A DNA stretch of 64,000 nucleotides from Bacteroidaceae bacterium (GCA_017542145.1 JAFXXQ010000022.1:44868-108867); one strand, 5' to 3'; counted from the first letter of the stretch, positions 42,986 to 52,838 are shown. Translations and numbers: made by a program. Notes: a model not told the origin generated them from the letters alone.

Positions 42986-45091
42986 TTATTTCCGTTTATC
43001 TTCGAGAGTTATATCTTCATTTCGCAGCCAGCCAATAGGTACAATTTCCAGATAATCGTGCATGAACTGGTCGAGGCCGTCGTCCTGGTCATTGACGTTC
43101 TTAAAGCGCAGCCAATGGTCGCCAGGGCCAAGATACTTGGTTGTGATGACTCGTCGGCAGTCACCGTTGTAGTTGCGGGCTAAAGTGCTGCCGCCATAGT
43201 AGAAGGTGGTGGGGCCTTTCAGCCAGCCACGGTTCTTCATCTGCTTGTCATTGGCCACGCCGTTGTCGTCGGTCTGACTATCGGCCACCCAGCCCACTTC
43301 GGGCACGTTCAGCAAGCGGCGGAGGTCCGTGGGGATGCCGGTGACCTCATCATCAACGTAGAACTGGATGACGCCGCGGTTGCTGTTGGCAGAATAGCCC
43401 ATGCGGAGCTCATACGTTCCAGCCGGGACGTGGGGCAGGCGGTAGCCGAAGTCGAAGGCACCCAGGCACATGCACTCATCGCCCTGATAGTTCGCCCAAC
43501 TGGTGTGCGGGCTGAGATAATAGAGGCGCGTCTCCTCGGTGTTGTACTTCAGGCGGTCGCTGTAACCCTTGGGAATATAGAACTCGTAGTCGCCCGAGCC
43601 GGATGCGAAATTGATGCCCTGACCGTCGCACCAGCGAATGTTGTTGTTGGTATATTCGGGCACGAGTGAGGAGAAGTCAAGGCGGATAATCTCATTCAGC
43701 ACATAGCCCACCATCAAGTCCTCGTCATAAACCAGAATTTTATCAATAAGGTGGATGGAGCCGTTGAGAGCCTCCTGCTGGAAGCCTGGGTAGTGTACAT
43801 TGTCGCTTGCGACGTCCGAAGGATTCATGATCCGTACATTGGCACGACCTTCAAAGGTAGAGGCCGTGATATCCGTACTCTCCAGGCTATTCAGATCCTT
43901 CGTATAGTTGATGAGGATAGTACTGGAGTAGTTGGCGTTGCTGAGCGGAAGAGTCACCTTCATCATGGTGCCTTGCATAGTCTCGAAGTAGTCGTAACGG
44001 TCGCCGCGTTTCAGCAGGTTGCTCTCTGACTTGTAATAACTGCCGCAGGTGATGTTGTAGCAGACCAGACGGCTATAGAGAAGCTTGCGGTCCAGCAGAT
44101 GATATGCTATGAACTTGTTCAAGGCATTGTCCGGATTCCTGAAGTCGGGATTGGTGGCCGTAGGATACCACTCGCGGCACTTGGCATAGAGGTCTTCAAT
44201 GTTATAGATACCAGCCTGCTGGAAGACGGAGTCGGGCTCTACAAAGGCGGTGTATCCATAGTAGCGGCTCGAGGGGTAGGGACAGCCCGTCTTGTTGTAG
44301 ATGGTGAGCGTGGTCTTGTCACCCTCCGTATAGCTGAAATCCTTGTAGTTTTGCAGCCTGCCGTCCAATCCCGTCCGCTCGAGTGCTTCGGAGAAGATAC
44401 TGAGGAACTTCATGTTCTCAATCTGCGTCGGCACCGTGTTCGACGACGGATTCATCACGGCCGCAATGGTATGCACGGCACCATTCTGGACTTCCTCGTC
44501 AGCATCAATCACTCTTGCTCCGTTGATGAAAAGCAGGCTATAGCCTGTGATGGAATCAACGCCATAGCTCATGGTAAGGTAGCGGTCGTTGAGGTTCATC
44601 GTCGGAATGACATCTCCCTCCATTTCGGTCGTAAGGTAGGTCTTCGGGATGATGTGGGTCTGTGAGATGACGACACACATGGAGTCGCTCAGGTCCTCCA
44701 GACGGGGAGAGGTTACGCCTGTCCAGATAACTTTCCTCGAACCCGGCTTCAACGATTCCTTATAGATAGAATCCTGCTCAAACAGGTAGCGGTCGATAGC
44801 ATCGTTGGTGGGGGCGAAGCAGGTGTAGGTGCCGTAGGCCCTCATGAGGTTATACTTGCCGCCACGCTGTAGAATGGTGACAAAACTGCTAAACATATCC
44901 TCATTCTCAGTGAGGAAACTGGCGATGGTATGACCCGTGAACGTGTAGCGGTTGGAGGTGTCGATCTCTTCCTGACAACTGCTGGCAGCCAGCACGAGGA
45001 GCGAGGAGATCCATAAAATTCCCACAACACTCACCCTAGTCTTTTGTCTCTTAAGGAAGGATTTCTTGAGCGTAATAAAAAGTCTCCACAT
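42986..45091 (-). CDS. Fasciclin-domain lipoprotein, first of three
   Basis: 701 residues from the ATG at 45091 (MWRLFITLKKSFLKR); a TTG eight codons upstream is less likely. The hydrophobic segment ends in LAASSC, a lipobox. Same layout as the next gene: two fasciclin domains (YTCFAPTNDAIDRYL, HTIAAVMNPSSNTVP, FLSIFSEALERTGLDGRL) and a C-terminal sandwich (YELRMGYSANSNRGVIQFYVDD). First gene of an eight-gene run that continues to the MCE gene at 31306. A terminator hairpin lies 20 bp in front of it, so expression depends on a promoter within the 83-bp gap, which I cannot identify, or on read-through. Confidence 0.87.
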   Translation of the reverse strand: MWRLFITLKKSFLKRQKTRVSVVGILWISSLLVLAASSCQEEIDTSNRYTFTGHTIASFLTENEDMFSSFVTILQRGGKYNLMRAYGTYTCFAPTNDAIDRYLFEQDSIYKESLKPGSRKVIWTGVTSPRLEDLSDSMCVVISQTHIIPKTYLTTEMEGDVIPTMNLNDRYLTMSYGVDSITGYSLLFINGARVIDADEEVQNGAVHTIAAVMNPSSNTVPTQIENMKFLSIFSEALERTGLDGRLQNYKDFSYTEGDKTTLTIYNKTGCPYPSSRYYGYTAFVEPDSVFQQAGIYNIEDLYAKCREWYPTATNPDFRNPDNALNKFIAYHLLDRKLLYSRLVCYNITCGSYYKSESNLLKRGDRYDYFETMQGTMMKVTLPLSNANYSSTILINYTKDLNSLESTDITASTFEGRANVRIMNPSDVASDNVHYPGFQQEALNGSIHLIDKILVYDEDLMVGYVLNEIIRLDFSSLVPEYTNNNIRWCDGQGINFASGSGDYEFYIPKGYSDRLKYNTEETRLYYLSPHTSWANYQGDECMCLGAFDFGYRLPHVPAGTYELRMGYSANSNRGVIQFYVDDEVTGIPTDLRRLLNVPEVGWVADSQTDDNGVANDKQMKNRGWLKGPTTFYYGGSTLARNYNGDCRRVITTKYLGPGDHWLRFKNVNDQDDGLDQFMHDYLEIVPIGWLRNEDITLEDKRK

Positions 45092-45110
45092 AAGCCATTT
45101 TGGAGTAGAA

Positions 45111-45160
45111 TACAATAAAAAATCGCCCGGATTCCTGCAAACGCTAAAAAACCCGGGCGA
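45111..45160 (-). terminator. Terminator between the 1611-residue protein gene and the fasciclin run
   Basis: On the - strand TCGCCCGG (45153-45160) pairs with CCGGGCGA (45123-45130), and a run of T follows (TTTTTTATTG). The loop is large (22 nt), so it may also act as a conditional structure in front of the fasciclin genes. Confidence 0.65.
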
Positions 45161-45174
45161 AAGGTGTATTTTAC

Positions 45175-48100
45175 TTATTTAATCCAAACTTTTTTGCCAC
45201 CAATAATATTGATGCCTTTTATGGGTACATTCAGGCGCTGGCCCATCGTGTTGTAAATGGGCAGCATATCGCCCGATTCCTCCAAGAGGAGAGGAGCGCT
45301 AATGCCGGTAGCCCATTGACCGAAGAGCTGCAGCTCAGCGGTATGCCAGAAGGTTCGGAAAGTACCGCCGTCGGGATTGTCGGCGTTACCGGTATCGGTA
45401 GCTGCCACGCGGAGGTAGCGGACGGGTTTATCCTCGGAGATGGCGACGGGACCGGCTGCGACGGGCGTGCCAACACCCTTGAAGGGCAGGAACACTTCGC
45501 CCAGTTCCTCGAACTCCTTGCCATCCAGACTGCCCGAAATCTTCATCTTCGTCGGATGGTCGTTGGCGCTGTTGCGGCGCAGCAGGTAGAGTGTGACGTC
45601 GCCGGCAAAATTCGCGTTCAGCTTCACCTGCACGTAGTGCAGCGGGTCGCTTACCTGATTGTGCCAGTCGGTGTGCCAGAAGGTTTCCGCATTGTTGTCA
45701 ACCAGATACTCGATATGCTGTCCCTCGGCCTGGTCGCTGGCATTGCTGCTGAGCTGCTTGGCGTCGGTGATGAGAGCCTCGCCAGCCGTGGTGGTGATAG
45801 TGCCGAGGCTGAAATCCCATGCCTCCTGAGCGCTGAACGAGCCGTTCTGATAGCCTACGGCGGCGGTGTTGATGGTCTTCATGAAAGCATTGTAATCATC
45901 CTGGTTGAGAATGCCTGCCTCGGAGTAGTTTTCGGCCATGTTGGTCATCGCGAGAATCTGCTGCTGCAAGTAGATGTAGGCACGCTTGCAGTCGTAGAGC
46001 TCCGCAAACGTCTTCGAGAAGTCCTCGATGTAGGCGTATGCCTCAGCGGGTTCGAGGGGTCTGTTAATTCCAATCGTATTTTGCCGAAGCTCTTCCAAAT
46101 GCTTGCGCAGCTCGGCGGAGTAGTTCGGGTAGAGATAGTACTCATCGCCGACGTTGGTACCATACATCGTGGCTGTCAGGGCGCGGGCACACTGGCCAAT
46201 GAGAACATCCATCATGGCATCCCCAGCCTCCTCGAGCGAGCCGCGATAGGTGAGTTTAGCACCGCCAAAGACCAGCCAATCGTAGTCGAAGCCCGTGCCG
46301 AGATTGCGAATACCCACCTTGAGCGTGCCGTCGGTGACGACAGCAAGGATGCGGTTCACATAACGTCCGCCGTGGAAGGCATACGTCGCGCCAGTATAGC
46401 TGTTCGGGTAGAAGAAGAAGTCGTTGAAAATGACGTCGTAGGGATAGCTGCCCGCATTGGCAATGTAGCAGTTCTCCATGTCAACGGCCTTCTCGAAAGC
46501 AATGGGGTCTTCCTGAACAATCATGACGGGTACAAGGTTGTCGTTGGCATAGACCTGAGCGCCGTAGAAGAAGCCTTCGTCGTGACCCGAGGGACGGTAG
46601 AAGGCATTAATGTCAAGTTCATAGACGCCGTTGGCCAGGCCAGTGAGTTCCTGATACATGTCGCAGTTCGTGCGCCAGGCCTCAGCCACAGGCATGATGC
46701 CGCTATTCTGGTCGAAGTAACTGCCCGCTTTACCCTGCCAGCCGGTGGAACCGTCGGCGAGGTCGGCATTCGTTAGCAGCACGGTGACATCGGTACCTGC
46801 CTTTGCTGCCGTAGCAACAACAACGCGGTAGAGGGCAGCGAGGAACTCGCGCTCGGCACGGATGTCGGCTGTGCTCAGCTCGGCATTCTCCATCACGTAG
46901 GGGTATGAGCCGTTCTTGAAGGTGTCGTCGCGATCCTGCGTTTCAGTGAGATAACTCTTCAGTACATTCACATCCTCACCCTCCATAGCGTTCTCCTTGA
47001 GGAAGGCAAGCGCCTCCTGAGCGAGGGCATTGTAGTCGGCATAGGCACGTTCGCTCTCCTCGAGGTTGACGCGGTACTCGCGCATCCTCTTATAAGCAGC
47101 ATAGAAGTACTCCAGCGTTGTCGAACCTGCCACCACATTCACGTATTCTTCGTAGGTCGAGGTGATGTCGGTGCTGGCCTGTACGCTGTAAACCCACTCG
47201 TTCTCCTCTTCGCAGAGGACCTCGATGAAGTCGTGCATCGACTCATCGTCGTGGACATCCATGTAGCGGTCGCTGATGGGGAGGTAATAGACGATGCCGT
47301 GTTCCTCGGTGGCGATAGGATAGGGAATCTCGTCCTCGCCGATAGTCTGACGCCAGACAGGATTGTCATAGGCACCGCCGTTGAGTTGGTAGCAGAGCTT
47401 ACCCGTGCGGATGTCATCGCCCGCCTTCGTGCCGGCATCGGTGCTGACACCCTCAATCTCTTTCAGGTAGAAGCAGTTCGTCTTGGTACCGCCGTTGGCG
47501 AAGAGGCTGAGGTTCACACCGCCGGTGATGTGGAAGTCACCCGCCATCAGACAGTTGCGCAGGGTGAAGCTGCCTCGCGAATCGCCGACGAAGCCGCCCG
47601 TGCGGTCGATGCATGCATCGTCGTTCTGAATAATGTTGCCCGAGAAAACGCAGTTGACTAGCGTGGCCACACCGTCGCCCGCCACGCGGCCGATGAAGCC
47701 GCCGAGGTGGATTTCGCCGTTATGTCCGTCGTAGGTGCTGACAATGTCAGCCTCCACAACGACATTTTCGATGTCACAGCTGCCGCTCAAGCCCGAGAGA
47801 GCGCCGGCGAACTGTCCTGAGGTAATGATTTCGCCGCGGATGACGAGGTCCTTCACCGTGCCTGACAAGCCGCCGAAGAGCGAGGCGCCGGCCTTGTTCG
47901 TGGCGAGGGTGATGGCATGGTTCTGACCGTCGAACGTGCCGCCCAGGCCGTTGAAGGTGGTGGTGACGTACTTCGCGTCGGTGAAGTCGATGTCATCCGT
48001 CAAGCGGAAGCTCATATCCAGATTACCTTCGTTCACCATAGCGATGGCTTTGGCCAACTGGTTGGCATCGGCAATGAGGTAGTAGCCGTCGGCATCCTGC

Positions 48101-50010
48101 GAGAGGTCGGCAGACTCACTTTCAGCGCCACAGATGACACAAATGCCATCAATAAACTCGTGGTTGTCAATTTGGTTGGGGGGCGTGTTGGAGAAACTGT
48201 ACGAGCCGCCGTCGTAGGGCTGGCCGTTGCAGTGGATGTCGCCCTTGCCATAGACGGTCTTGTGGTCACGCTCCACAGGTACGGGGTACGGGTCCTCGCC
48301 GATGGTCTGCCAGAAGCCTACGGCCGTCTGGTTGCCGTTCAGCCTGAAGGCCACCTCGCCGCTTGCTAGTTGCTCCTCGTTCACCTGCACGGTGCCTTCG
48401 GGCTGAGCGTCAAGGGGATTCACGTAGTAGGAGTTGGAAATGGTGTACTCGCCCAGATGTCCGCGGACGAGGGCATTACATTTCTTCGTCGTTGTAGCGG
48501 GGATGCTGACCTCCATAATGGCGAGGCCGTTTTCCACCACCGTGCCTGGGTCGTCCACCCATCCCACGAGGCCGCCTACGCAGGCGTCGGTACACACGTC
48601 GTTCGTCACCTTGCCCTTGTAAGCGACGTTCTTCAATGTGTTGTTGCCTGAGCACCAGCCGATGATGCCGCCACCGGCAAGGTCACCCTGTCCGCCGTCG
48701 TAGGTACTGACGATGTCTACCGTCACCAGGCAGTTGCTGATGTAGACGCCGTCGCCCTCGCGAATAAGGCCCGATGCGCGTCGTCCGCTGGCCGTCAGCG
48801 TGCCGTCCAGCCAAAGGTTTAAGATGCGGGCTCCTGCCGAGCCCTTGCCGAACAGACCGCCAGGCACGCTGCTGTTGGTATGTGTGTCGATGGTGACTTT
48901 ATGGCCAAGTCCGTCAAAGGTACCCACGTAGGCCACGCCGTCGCCGATGAGGTCGTTGTAACCCGTGTAGTCGATGTCGGCTGTCAGACGGGCGCTCAGG
49001 TTGTTCTCGCCGCCGTTCACACGCTTGGCGAAGGCACTCAGCTCAGCAGCCGTACCAATCATCTCCGCGTCGCTGTTCACATACTTGCCGTTCTTGAAGA
49101 ACACCTGCTCGTGGCCGTTCTCCATGGGCACGGGGAACTCGTCCTGCCCGATGGTCTGCCAGAAGCGCAGCGTCGTCTGGTCACCGTTCAGCAGGTAGCA
49201 CACCTCGCCGCTCTTGACCTGCTCGGCCGTCACTTGGCTGGCGCCCTCGATGCCGGCGTTCCAGAAGTTCACGTAGTACGAGTTCGTCACCGTTGTGCAG
49301 TTGTCATCGGTACGGACGAGTGAGTTGCACTTGAAGTCGCCGCTCAGCGGCAGGTTGATTTCCATGATGGCCAGACAGTTCTCTACCACCGTTCCTGGGT
49401 CGTCCACCCAGCCCACGAGGCCGCCCACGCGGCAGTTGTCGAACACCTCGTTGGTGATGGTTCCCTCGTAGATGACGTTGCGGAGCGTGTTGTTGCCTGA
49501 GCACCAGCCGATGACGCCGCCGCTGGCCAGGTCACCCTGGGCACCCGTGTAGGTGCTGACGATGTCAACCTTGATTACGCAGTTGTTGATGAACACGCCG
49601 TCGCCCTCGCGAATGAGGCCCGAGGCGCGTCGTCCGCTGGCCGTCAGCGTACCCTCCAGCCAGAGGTTCTCAATCTTGGCACCTGCCGAGCCCTTGCCGA
49701 ACAGGCCGCCCGGCAGGCTGCTGTCTGTATGGGTGTCGATGAACACCTTGTGGCCCTGTCCGTCGAAGTGGCCTACGAAGACCACGCCGCCGTCACCAAT
49801 CAGGTCGTTGTAGGCCGTGTAATCGATGTCGGTTGTCAGGCGGCAGCTGGCATCGCGTTCGCCGCCGTTCACAATCTTGGCAAACGCGTTCAGGTCCGCA
49901 CCATCATTAATCACATACACCCCGTCTTCTTTGTCCAGGGCATGAGCACCCAGCACGACAAACACCGTTGCCGCCAGCGCCATCAGAATGCTTCCTTGAA
50001 TCTTTTTCAT
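45175..50010 (-). CDS. Large exported repeat protein with GLUG-like repeats and a discoidin-type domain
   Basis: 1611 residues with signal MKKIQGSILMALAATVFVVLGAHA. Three N-terminal beta-helix-like repeats cover about 25-930; each contains GGLFGKGSAGAxIxNLWLxGTLTASG or a weaker form, and GGLVGWVDDPGTVVEN, as in GLUG-repeat adhesins. Repeats 1 and 2 are nearly identical at the DNA level with an 849-bp (283-codon) period. A helical and beta middle section (950-1400) follows, then an F5/8 type C (discoidin) module (about 1411-1560: DNNAETFWHTDWHN, VRYLRVAATDTG) and the Prevotella C-terminal module (GKKVWIK). Probably a surface glycan-binding or adhesion protein. Monocistronic with its own terminator. 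Confidence 0.82.
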   Translation of the reverse strand: MKKIQGSILMALAATVFVVLGAHALDKEDGVYVINDGADLNAFAKIVNGGERDASCRLTTDIDYTAYNDLIGDGGVVFVGHFDGQGHKVFIDTHTDSSLPGGLFGKGSAGAKIENLWLEGTLTASGRRASGLIREGDGVFINNCVIKVDIVSTYTGAQGDLASGGVIGWCSGNNTLRNVIYEGTITNEVFDNCRVGGLVGWVDDPGTVVENCLAIMEINLPLSGDFKCNSLVRTDDNCTTVTNSYYVNFWNAGIEGASQVTAEQVKSGEVCYLLNGDQTTLRFWQTIGQDEFPVPMENGHEQVFFKNGKYVNSDAEMIGTAAELSAFAKRVNGGENNLSARLTADIDYTGYNDLIGDGVAYVGTFDGLGHKVTIDTHTNSSVPGGLFGKGSAGARILNLWLDGTLTASGRRASGLIREGDGVYISNCLVTVDIVSTYDGGQGDLAGGGIIGWCSGNNTLKNVAYKGKVTNDVCTDACVGGLVGWVDDPGTVVENGLAIMEVSIPATTTKKCNALVRGHLGEYTISNSYYVNPLDAQPEGTVQVNEEQLASGEVAFRLNGNQTAVGFWQTIGEDPYPVPVERDHKTVYGKGDIHCNGQPYDGGSYSFSNTPPNQIDNHEFIDGICVICGAESESADLSQDADGYYLIADANQLAKAIAMVNEGNLDMSFRLTDDIDFTDAKYVTTTFNGLGGTFDGQNHAITLATNKAGASLFGGLSGTVKDLVIRGEIITSGQFAGALSGLSGSCDIENVVVEADIVSTYDGHNGEIHLGGFIGRVAGDGVATLVNCVFSGNIIQNDDACIDRTGGFVGDSRGSFTLRNCLMAGDFHITGGVNLSLFANGGTKTNCFYLKEIEGVSTDAGTKAGDDIRTGKLCYQLNGGAYDNPVWRQTIGEDEIPYPIATEEHGIVYYLPISDRYMDVHDDESMHDFIEVLCEEENEWVYSVQASTDITSTYEEYVNVVAGSTTLEYFYAAYKRMREYRVNLEESERAYADYNALAQEALAFLKENAMEGEDVNVLKSYLTETQDRDDTFKNGSYPYVMENAELSTADIRAEREFLAALYRVVVATAAKAGTDVTVLLTNADLADGSTGWQGKAGSYFDQNSGIMPVAEAWRTNCDMYQELTGLANGVYELDINAFYRPSGHDEGFFYGAQVYANDNLVPVMIVQEDPIAFEKAVDMENCYIANAGSYPYDVIFNDFFFYPNSYTGATYAFHGGRYVNRILAVVTDGTLKVGIRNLGTGFDYDWLVFGGAKLTYRGSLEEAGDAMMDVLIGQCARALTATMYGTNVGDEYYLYPNYSAELRKHLEELRQNTIGINRPLEPAEAYAYIEDFSKTFAELYDCKRAYIYLQQQILAMTNMAENYSEAGILNQDDYNAFMKTINTAAVGYQNGSFSAQEAWDFSLGTITTTAGEALITDAKQLSSNASDQAEGQHIEYLVDNNAETFWHTDWHNQVSDPLHYVQVKLNANFAGDVTLYLLRRNSANDHPTKMKISGSLDGKEFEELGEVFLPFKGVGTPVAAGPVAISEDKPVRYLRVAATDTGNADNPDGGTFRTFWHTAELQLFGQWATGISAPLLLEESGDMLPIYNTMGQRLNVPIKGINIIGGKKVWIK

Positions 50011-50673
50011 GTCGATTTTTAATAGAGGTTAGAAATGAATTTGAAATTTTTACAAAGATAATTTGAAGAAAACAAAAACGCCCACGCCGTTTCGTTAAAT
50101 TTTGTTAACCCTCCCCCACTCCCCCGCCTCACTCGTTATTCACTAAAAGAACTCTTTTTTCCTGACAAAGGTAACCCGACTTTCCCACATGCCCCAATTT
50201 TCTTCCCCGAAAAGCACCTTATTTTATCTCCCGCCACGCGAACAAGAATTCCGTCATTTTTCCCACTACGCTGTGTTTTTATTCCATTGCGTTAAGATTT
50301 CATTCCAATGCGCTGAAAAAAAAGGGTTCAGTATTTCGGCACGCTTTTATTTTGAGCGATTTACACTTCGCTTTGTTTCGGTTCTCACGCCAAAGCTCTT
50401 TAACATCTCCATTTTCCATCGTTTTTTCCAATAAAAAGGAGAAAACACGGCGTTTTCTGGCAAAAAACGTGTCTTTGCAGTAGCAAATGACGATTGCCGG
50501 TGGGTTAATTGTTCTCCAAATGGAATCCTAAGCCATGACGGGACATGATATGATTAAAACCAGTAAATCTGTTTGCCTATCCATATGGATTATGCCGGAA
50601 GTGAACAGGAAAATAACGATGGCGCTTTAGCGATTAGTGATTTGTGTGCAGAAGGCAGTCTCCCCCACCCCTT
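50011..50673. other. Gene-free stretch with promoters, a degenerate R1-like array and hairpins
   Basis: Two -7 elements point to the 1611-residue protein gene on the - strand: TATCTTTG (50053-50060) and TACCTTTG (50166-50173, with TTGG 20 bases upstream). At 50263-50318 three sites about 21 bp apart (CCACTACGCTGTG, CCATTGCGTTAAG, CCAATGCGCTGAA) resemble the array at 11670. GAAAACACGGCGTTTTC near 50442 is a small hairpin. No credible gene is visible between 50340 and 50650. Confidence 0.55.
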
Positions 50674-50695
50674 CTATCTGCGGGGGGTGAGGCGG
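50659..50695. repeat. R4-like palindrome that ends the following gene
   Basis: CTCCCCCACCCC, a 10-nt gap, then GGGGGGTGAGG form an imperfect hairpin. The last codons and the stop (50674) of the lipoprotein gene on the - strand lie inside it, so the repeat supplies its C-terminus (TPRR). Confidence 0.55.
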
Positions 50696-51573
50696 AGGAG
50701 GCCGGCGCCGTTGGTCTGGATGAGGAGGTCGCCACGGTAGGGGTCGCAGTCCTCGAACTCGTGGGGCACCTGCGACTGGAAGTCGAGGATGTGGTCGAGG
50801 CGCTTCGTGCGCAGGTTCCAGACGTAAAGGATGCTGGGCTGCTGCGCCGTGCCCAGGCCGACGGGAATGCACATCCGGTGGCCCACGACGCAGGCGCCCT
50901 GACCGATGTGGTTGGAGGGGAAGCGGGGGTCGAGGTCCTGGATGCAATAGTTCTCGAGAGCGTCGCGGGGGTGGAGGTGCACGATGGGGCCGTCGGCGAG
51001 CCGGGGCATCCTGAATATCATGATGCGCCAGCGGTTGCCCTCGCCCAGATTCTCGATGGTGTTGCCATAGCCGATGAGGTGATTGCGTTTGCGGTCGATA
51101 GTCCATTGGAGGGCGTAGCCGAAGAGGCCTTCGTCATCGTCGAGCACGATGGTCTGCACCAGCTGGGGCGGGGCGGTGAGGGAGATGCGCTCCACGAAGC
51201 AGACGTCCTTCATGCCGTTGTAACGCTGGCGGGAGCACTGCGACACGTAGAGCAAGGGGAAGGCATCGTCCTGAACGTAACGCTCGGTACCGAAGAAAGC
51301 GACGTTGGCGTGATTTTCCTTCGCCCGACTGGCGAGCGGGAACTGGCGCAGCAGCTGGAGGCTGTCGGCACAAAGGCGGTAGAGGGTGGCTTGGCCGGTG
51401 TTCTGGAGGCTGACGAGGTAGTCACTCCAGATGGCCATACCCTGATAGCTCTGCCCAGGCATGCCACGCAGATCGTCGACCTTCTGCACTTGGGCGCCCG
51501 TGTAATCAGGGGTCCTGCAGGCGATTACGAGTAGCAGTATTGCCAGCAGGGGGAGAAGGGGCTTGTGGGACAT
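50674..51573 (-). CDS. Lipoprotein resembling TolB-like propeller proteins
   Basis: 299 residues from MSHKPLLPLLAILLLVIAC, a lipoprotein signal. The rest is beta-rich with spaced strands (GMAIWSDYLVSLQNTGQATLYRL, NHLIGYGNTIENLGEGNRWRIMIFRM, SILYVWNLRTKRLDHILDF) that resemble Bacteroidales six-bladed propeller lipoproteins. The match is loose and no function follows from it. The start at 51573 excludes an upstream open stretch built on the low-complexity TTAGTGATTAGTGAAC-like spacer. It is 65 bp after the GH99-like gene, on the same strand, and its 3' end is formed by an R4-like palindrome. Confidence 0.6.
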   Translation of the reverse strand: MSHKPLLPLLAILLLVIACRTPDYTGAQVQKVDDLRGMPGQSYQGMAIWSDYLVSLQNTGQATLYRLCADSLQLLRQFPLASRAKENHANVAFFGTERYVQDDAFPLLYVSQCSRQRYNGMKDVCFVERISLTAPPQLVQTIVLDDDEGLFGYALQWTIDRKRNHLIGYGNTIENLGEGNRWRIMIFRMPRLADGPIVHLHPRDALENYCIQDLDPRFPSNHIGQGACVVGHRMCIPVGLGTAQQPSILYVWNLRTKRLDHILDFQSQVPHEFEDCDPYRGDLLIQTNGAGLLRLTPRR

Positions 51574-51638
51574 GTTTAGTGTATAGTGATTAGTGAACAG
51601 AAATAGCGAACCGTGAACCATGAACCGATATAGGGAAG

Positions 51639-52814
51639 CTATTTTTCTTCAACGAAGACGTTGCGCACGGCATCGAGGTAGCCATAACCGTTGACGTCGT
51701 CAGGCTGCAGGTAGCTGGTCTCCGTCCACTCGTTCCACGAGTTGATGGTGATGAGGGGATGGAGCGCGGGCCGAGCGTCGAGGTATGCCTTCGCCTGGCG
51801 CAGGGCCTGCTCAAAGCGCTCGGGGGTATTCCCACGCGTCACGGCACTACGGCCCGTTCGGGGGCTGTTGTCCCAGCCGATAGAGACGTGGGGGTAGTAG
51901 GGAATGGTGAACTCGCGGTCCAGTTTCTCCCACTCGGCATAGGCAGAGGCAAGGATGGTGGCGTAGTCGTCGTCGACGTTGATGAAATGGCAGAACTGAT
52001 AGTGCGACATGCTGTTGAACCCGAGTTCACGGATGAAGCGGTCGCGGGGAAGCGCAGTCTTTGCAGCATCAAAACCGCTGTAGTTAAACTGGGGTTCCCA
52101 CATGGTGAACTGCAGCTCAAGGTCGGGGAAGCCTGCCTTCTTCACCTCCTCGCGGAACCAGCGAAGTGCATCCGTCGCCTGTTCTACCCCGCCCAGCCCC
52201 TCAATGAAGGTAGAGACCTCGTAGATCATGAACACGGGTTTGCCGTCGATCTTATAGTAATTGGGCTGGCAGAAGAACAGCTCGATGTTGCGACGGCACA
52301 TCTTCTCGAAAGCCTCGCGGCTGACGCCCCCACGCCAGATGATGTTGTTCTCGCCGAGGTGGGCGATGCGTGTGTCCCAGTAGTTCTCCACGTTGTGGTT
52401 GGCCCACATGAGGTAGAACCGCATCTTGTCGCAGTTGCGGGCACGAAGGAAACCGTGGGTGAGCGTCGTCTCCATGAAGGGACGTTCGTCGAACCAGTAC
52501 CAGTCGAAAATGAAGACGTTCACGCCATGACTGGTGGCCTGCTCTATCTCCATCTCCATCACGGCGGGGTCCGCCTCGTTGACATACCCCCAAAGCGGAT
52601 GGCGGTTCCAATAATGCCCAGGGTTGCGCTGCTGCATGGTCATCACGGTCTCCCACTCGCCCATACCTAGGGGCCAGAACGAGCGGAGGCGTGGGTCGTC
52701 GGCAGCATAGGCGGGATAGAGATACGCTGCCACATCGTACGCCTTCCGAGTCTTTGCAACGGCCATCACGGCGGATAATAACGCCAAGCACAAGATAATA
52801 GTCTTCTTTTTCAT
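51639..52814 (-). CDS. Exported GH99/WbsX-like protein
   Basis: 391 residues with a signal peptide (MKKKTIILCLALLSAVMAVA). It starts AYDVAAYLYPAYAADDPR and continues with GEWETV, GVNVFIFDWYWFDERPFMETTL, FYLMWANHN and KPVFMIYEVSTFIEGLGG, the pattern of GH99-like/WbsX proteins (glycosidase-type barrel). NSWNEWTETSYLQPD near the C-terminus carries conserved acidic residues. It probably acts on a mannose-type glycan, but specificity cannot be read. Own promoter at 52839-52870, back to back with the riboswitch promoter. Confidence 0.83.
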   Translation of the reverse strand: MKKKTIILCLALLSAVMAVAKTRKAYDVAAYLYPAYAADDPRLRSFWPLGMGEWETVMTMQQRNPGHYWNRHPLWGYVNEADPAVMEMEIEQATSHGVNVFIFDWYWFDERPFMETTLTHGFLRARNCDKMRFYLMWANHNVENYWDTRIAHLGENNIIWRGGVSREAFEKMCRRNIELFFCQPNYYKIDGKPVFMIYEVSTFIEGLGGVEQATDALRWFREEVKKAGFPDLELQFTMWEPQFNYSGFDAAKTALPRDRFIRELGFNSMSHYQFCHFINVDDDYATILASAYAEWEKLDREFTIPYYPHVSIGWDNSPRTGRSAVTRGNTPERFEQALRQAKAYLDARPALHPLITINSWNEWTETSYLQPDDVNGYGYLDAVRNVFVEEK

Positions 52815-52838
52815 GATTACGGGTCGATATTCTGTCTA

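Noticed and set aside
31306..52814. Conjugative element or prophage in the long minus-strand region
   Set aside because: No integrase, tra, mob, capsid or lysis genes; all genes are core metabolism or envelope functions.
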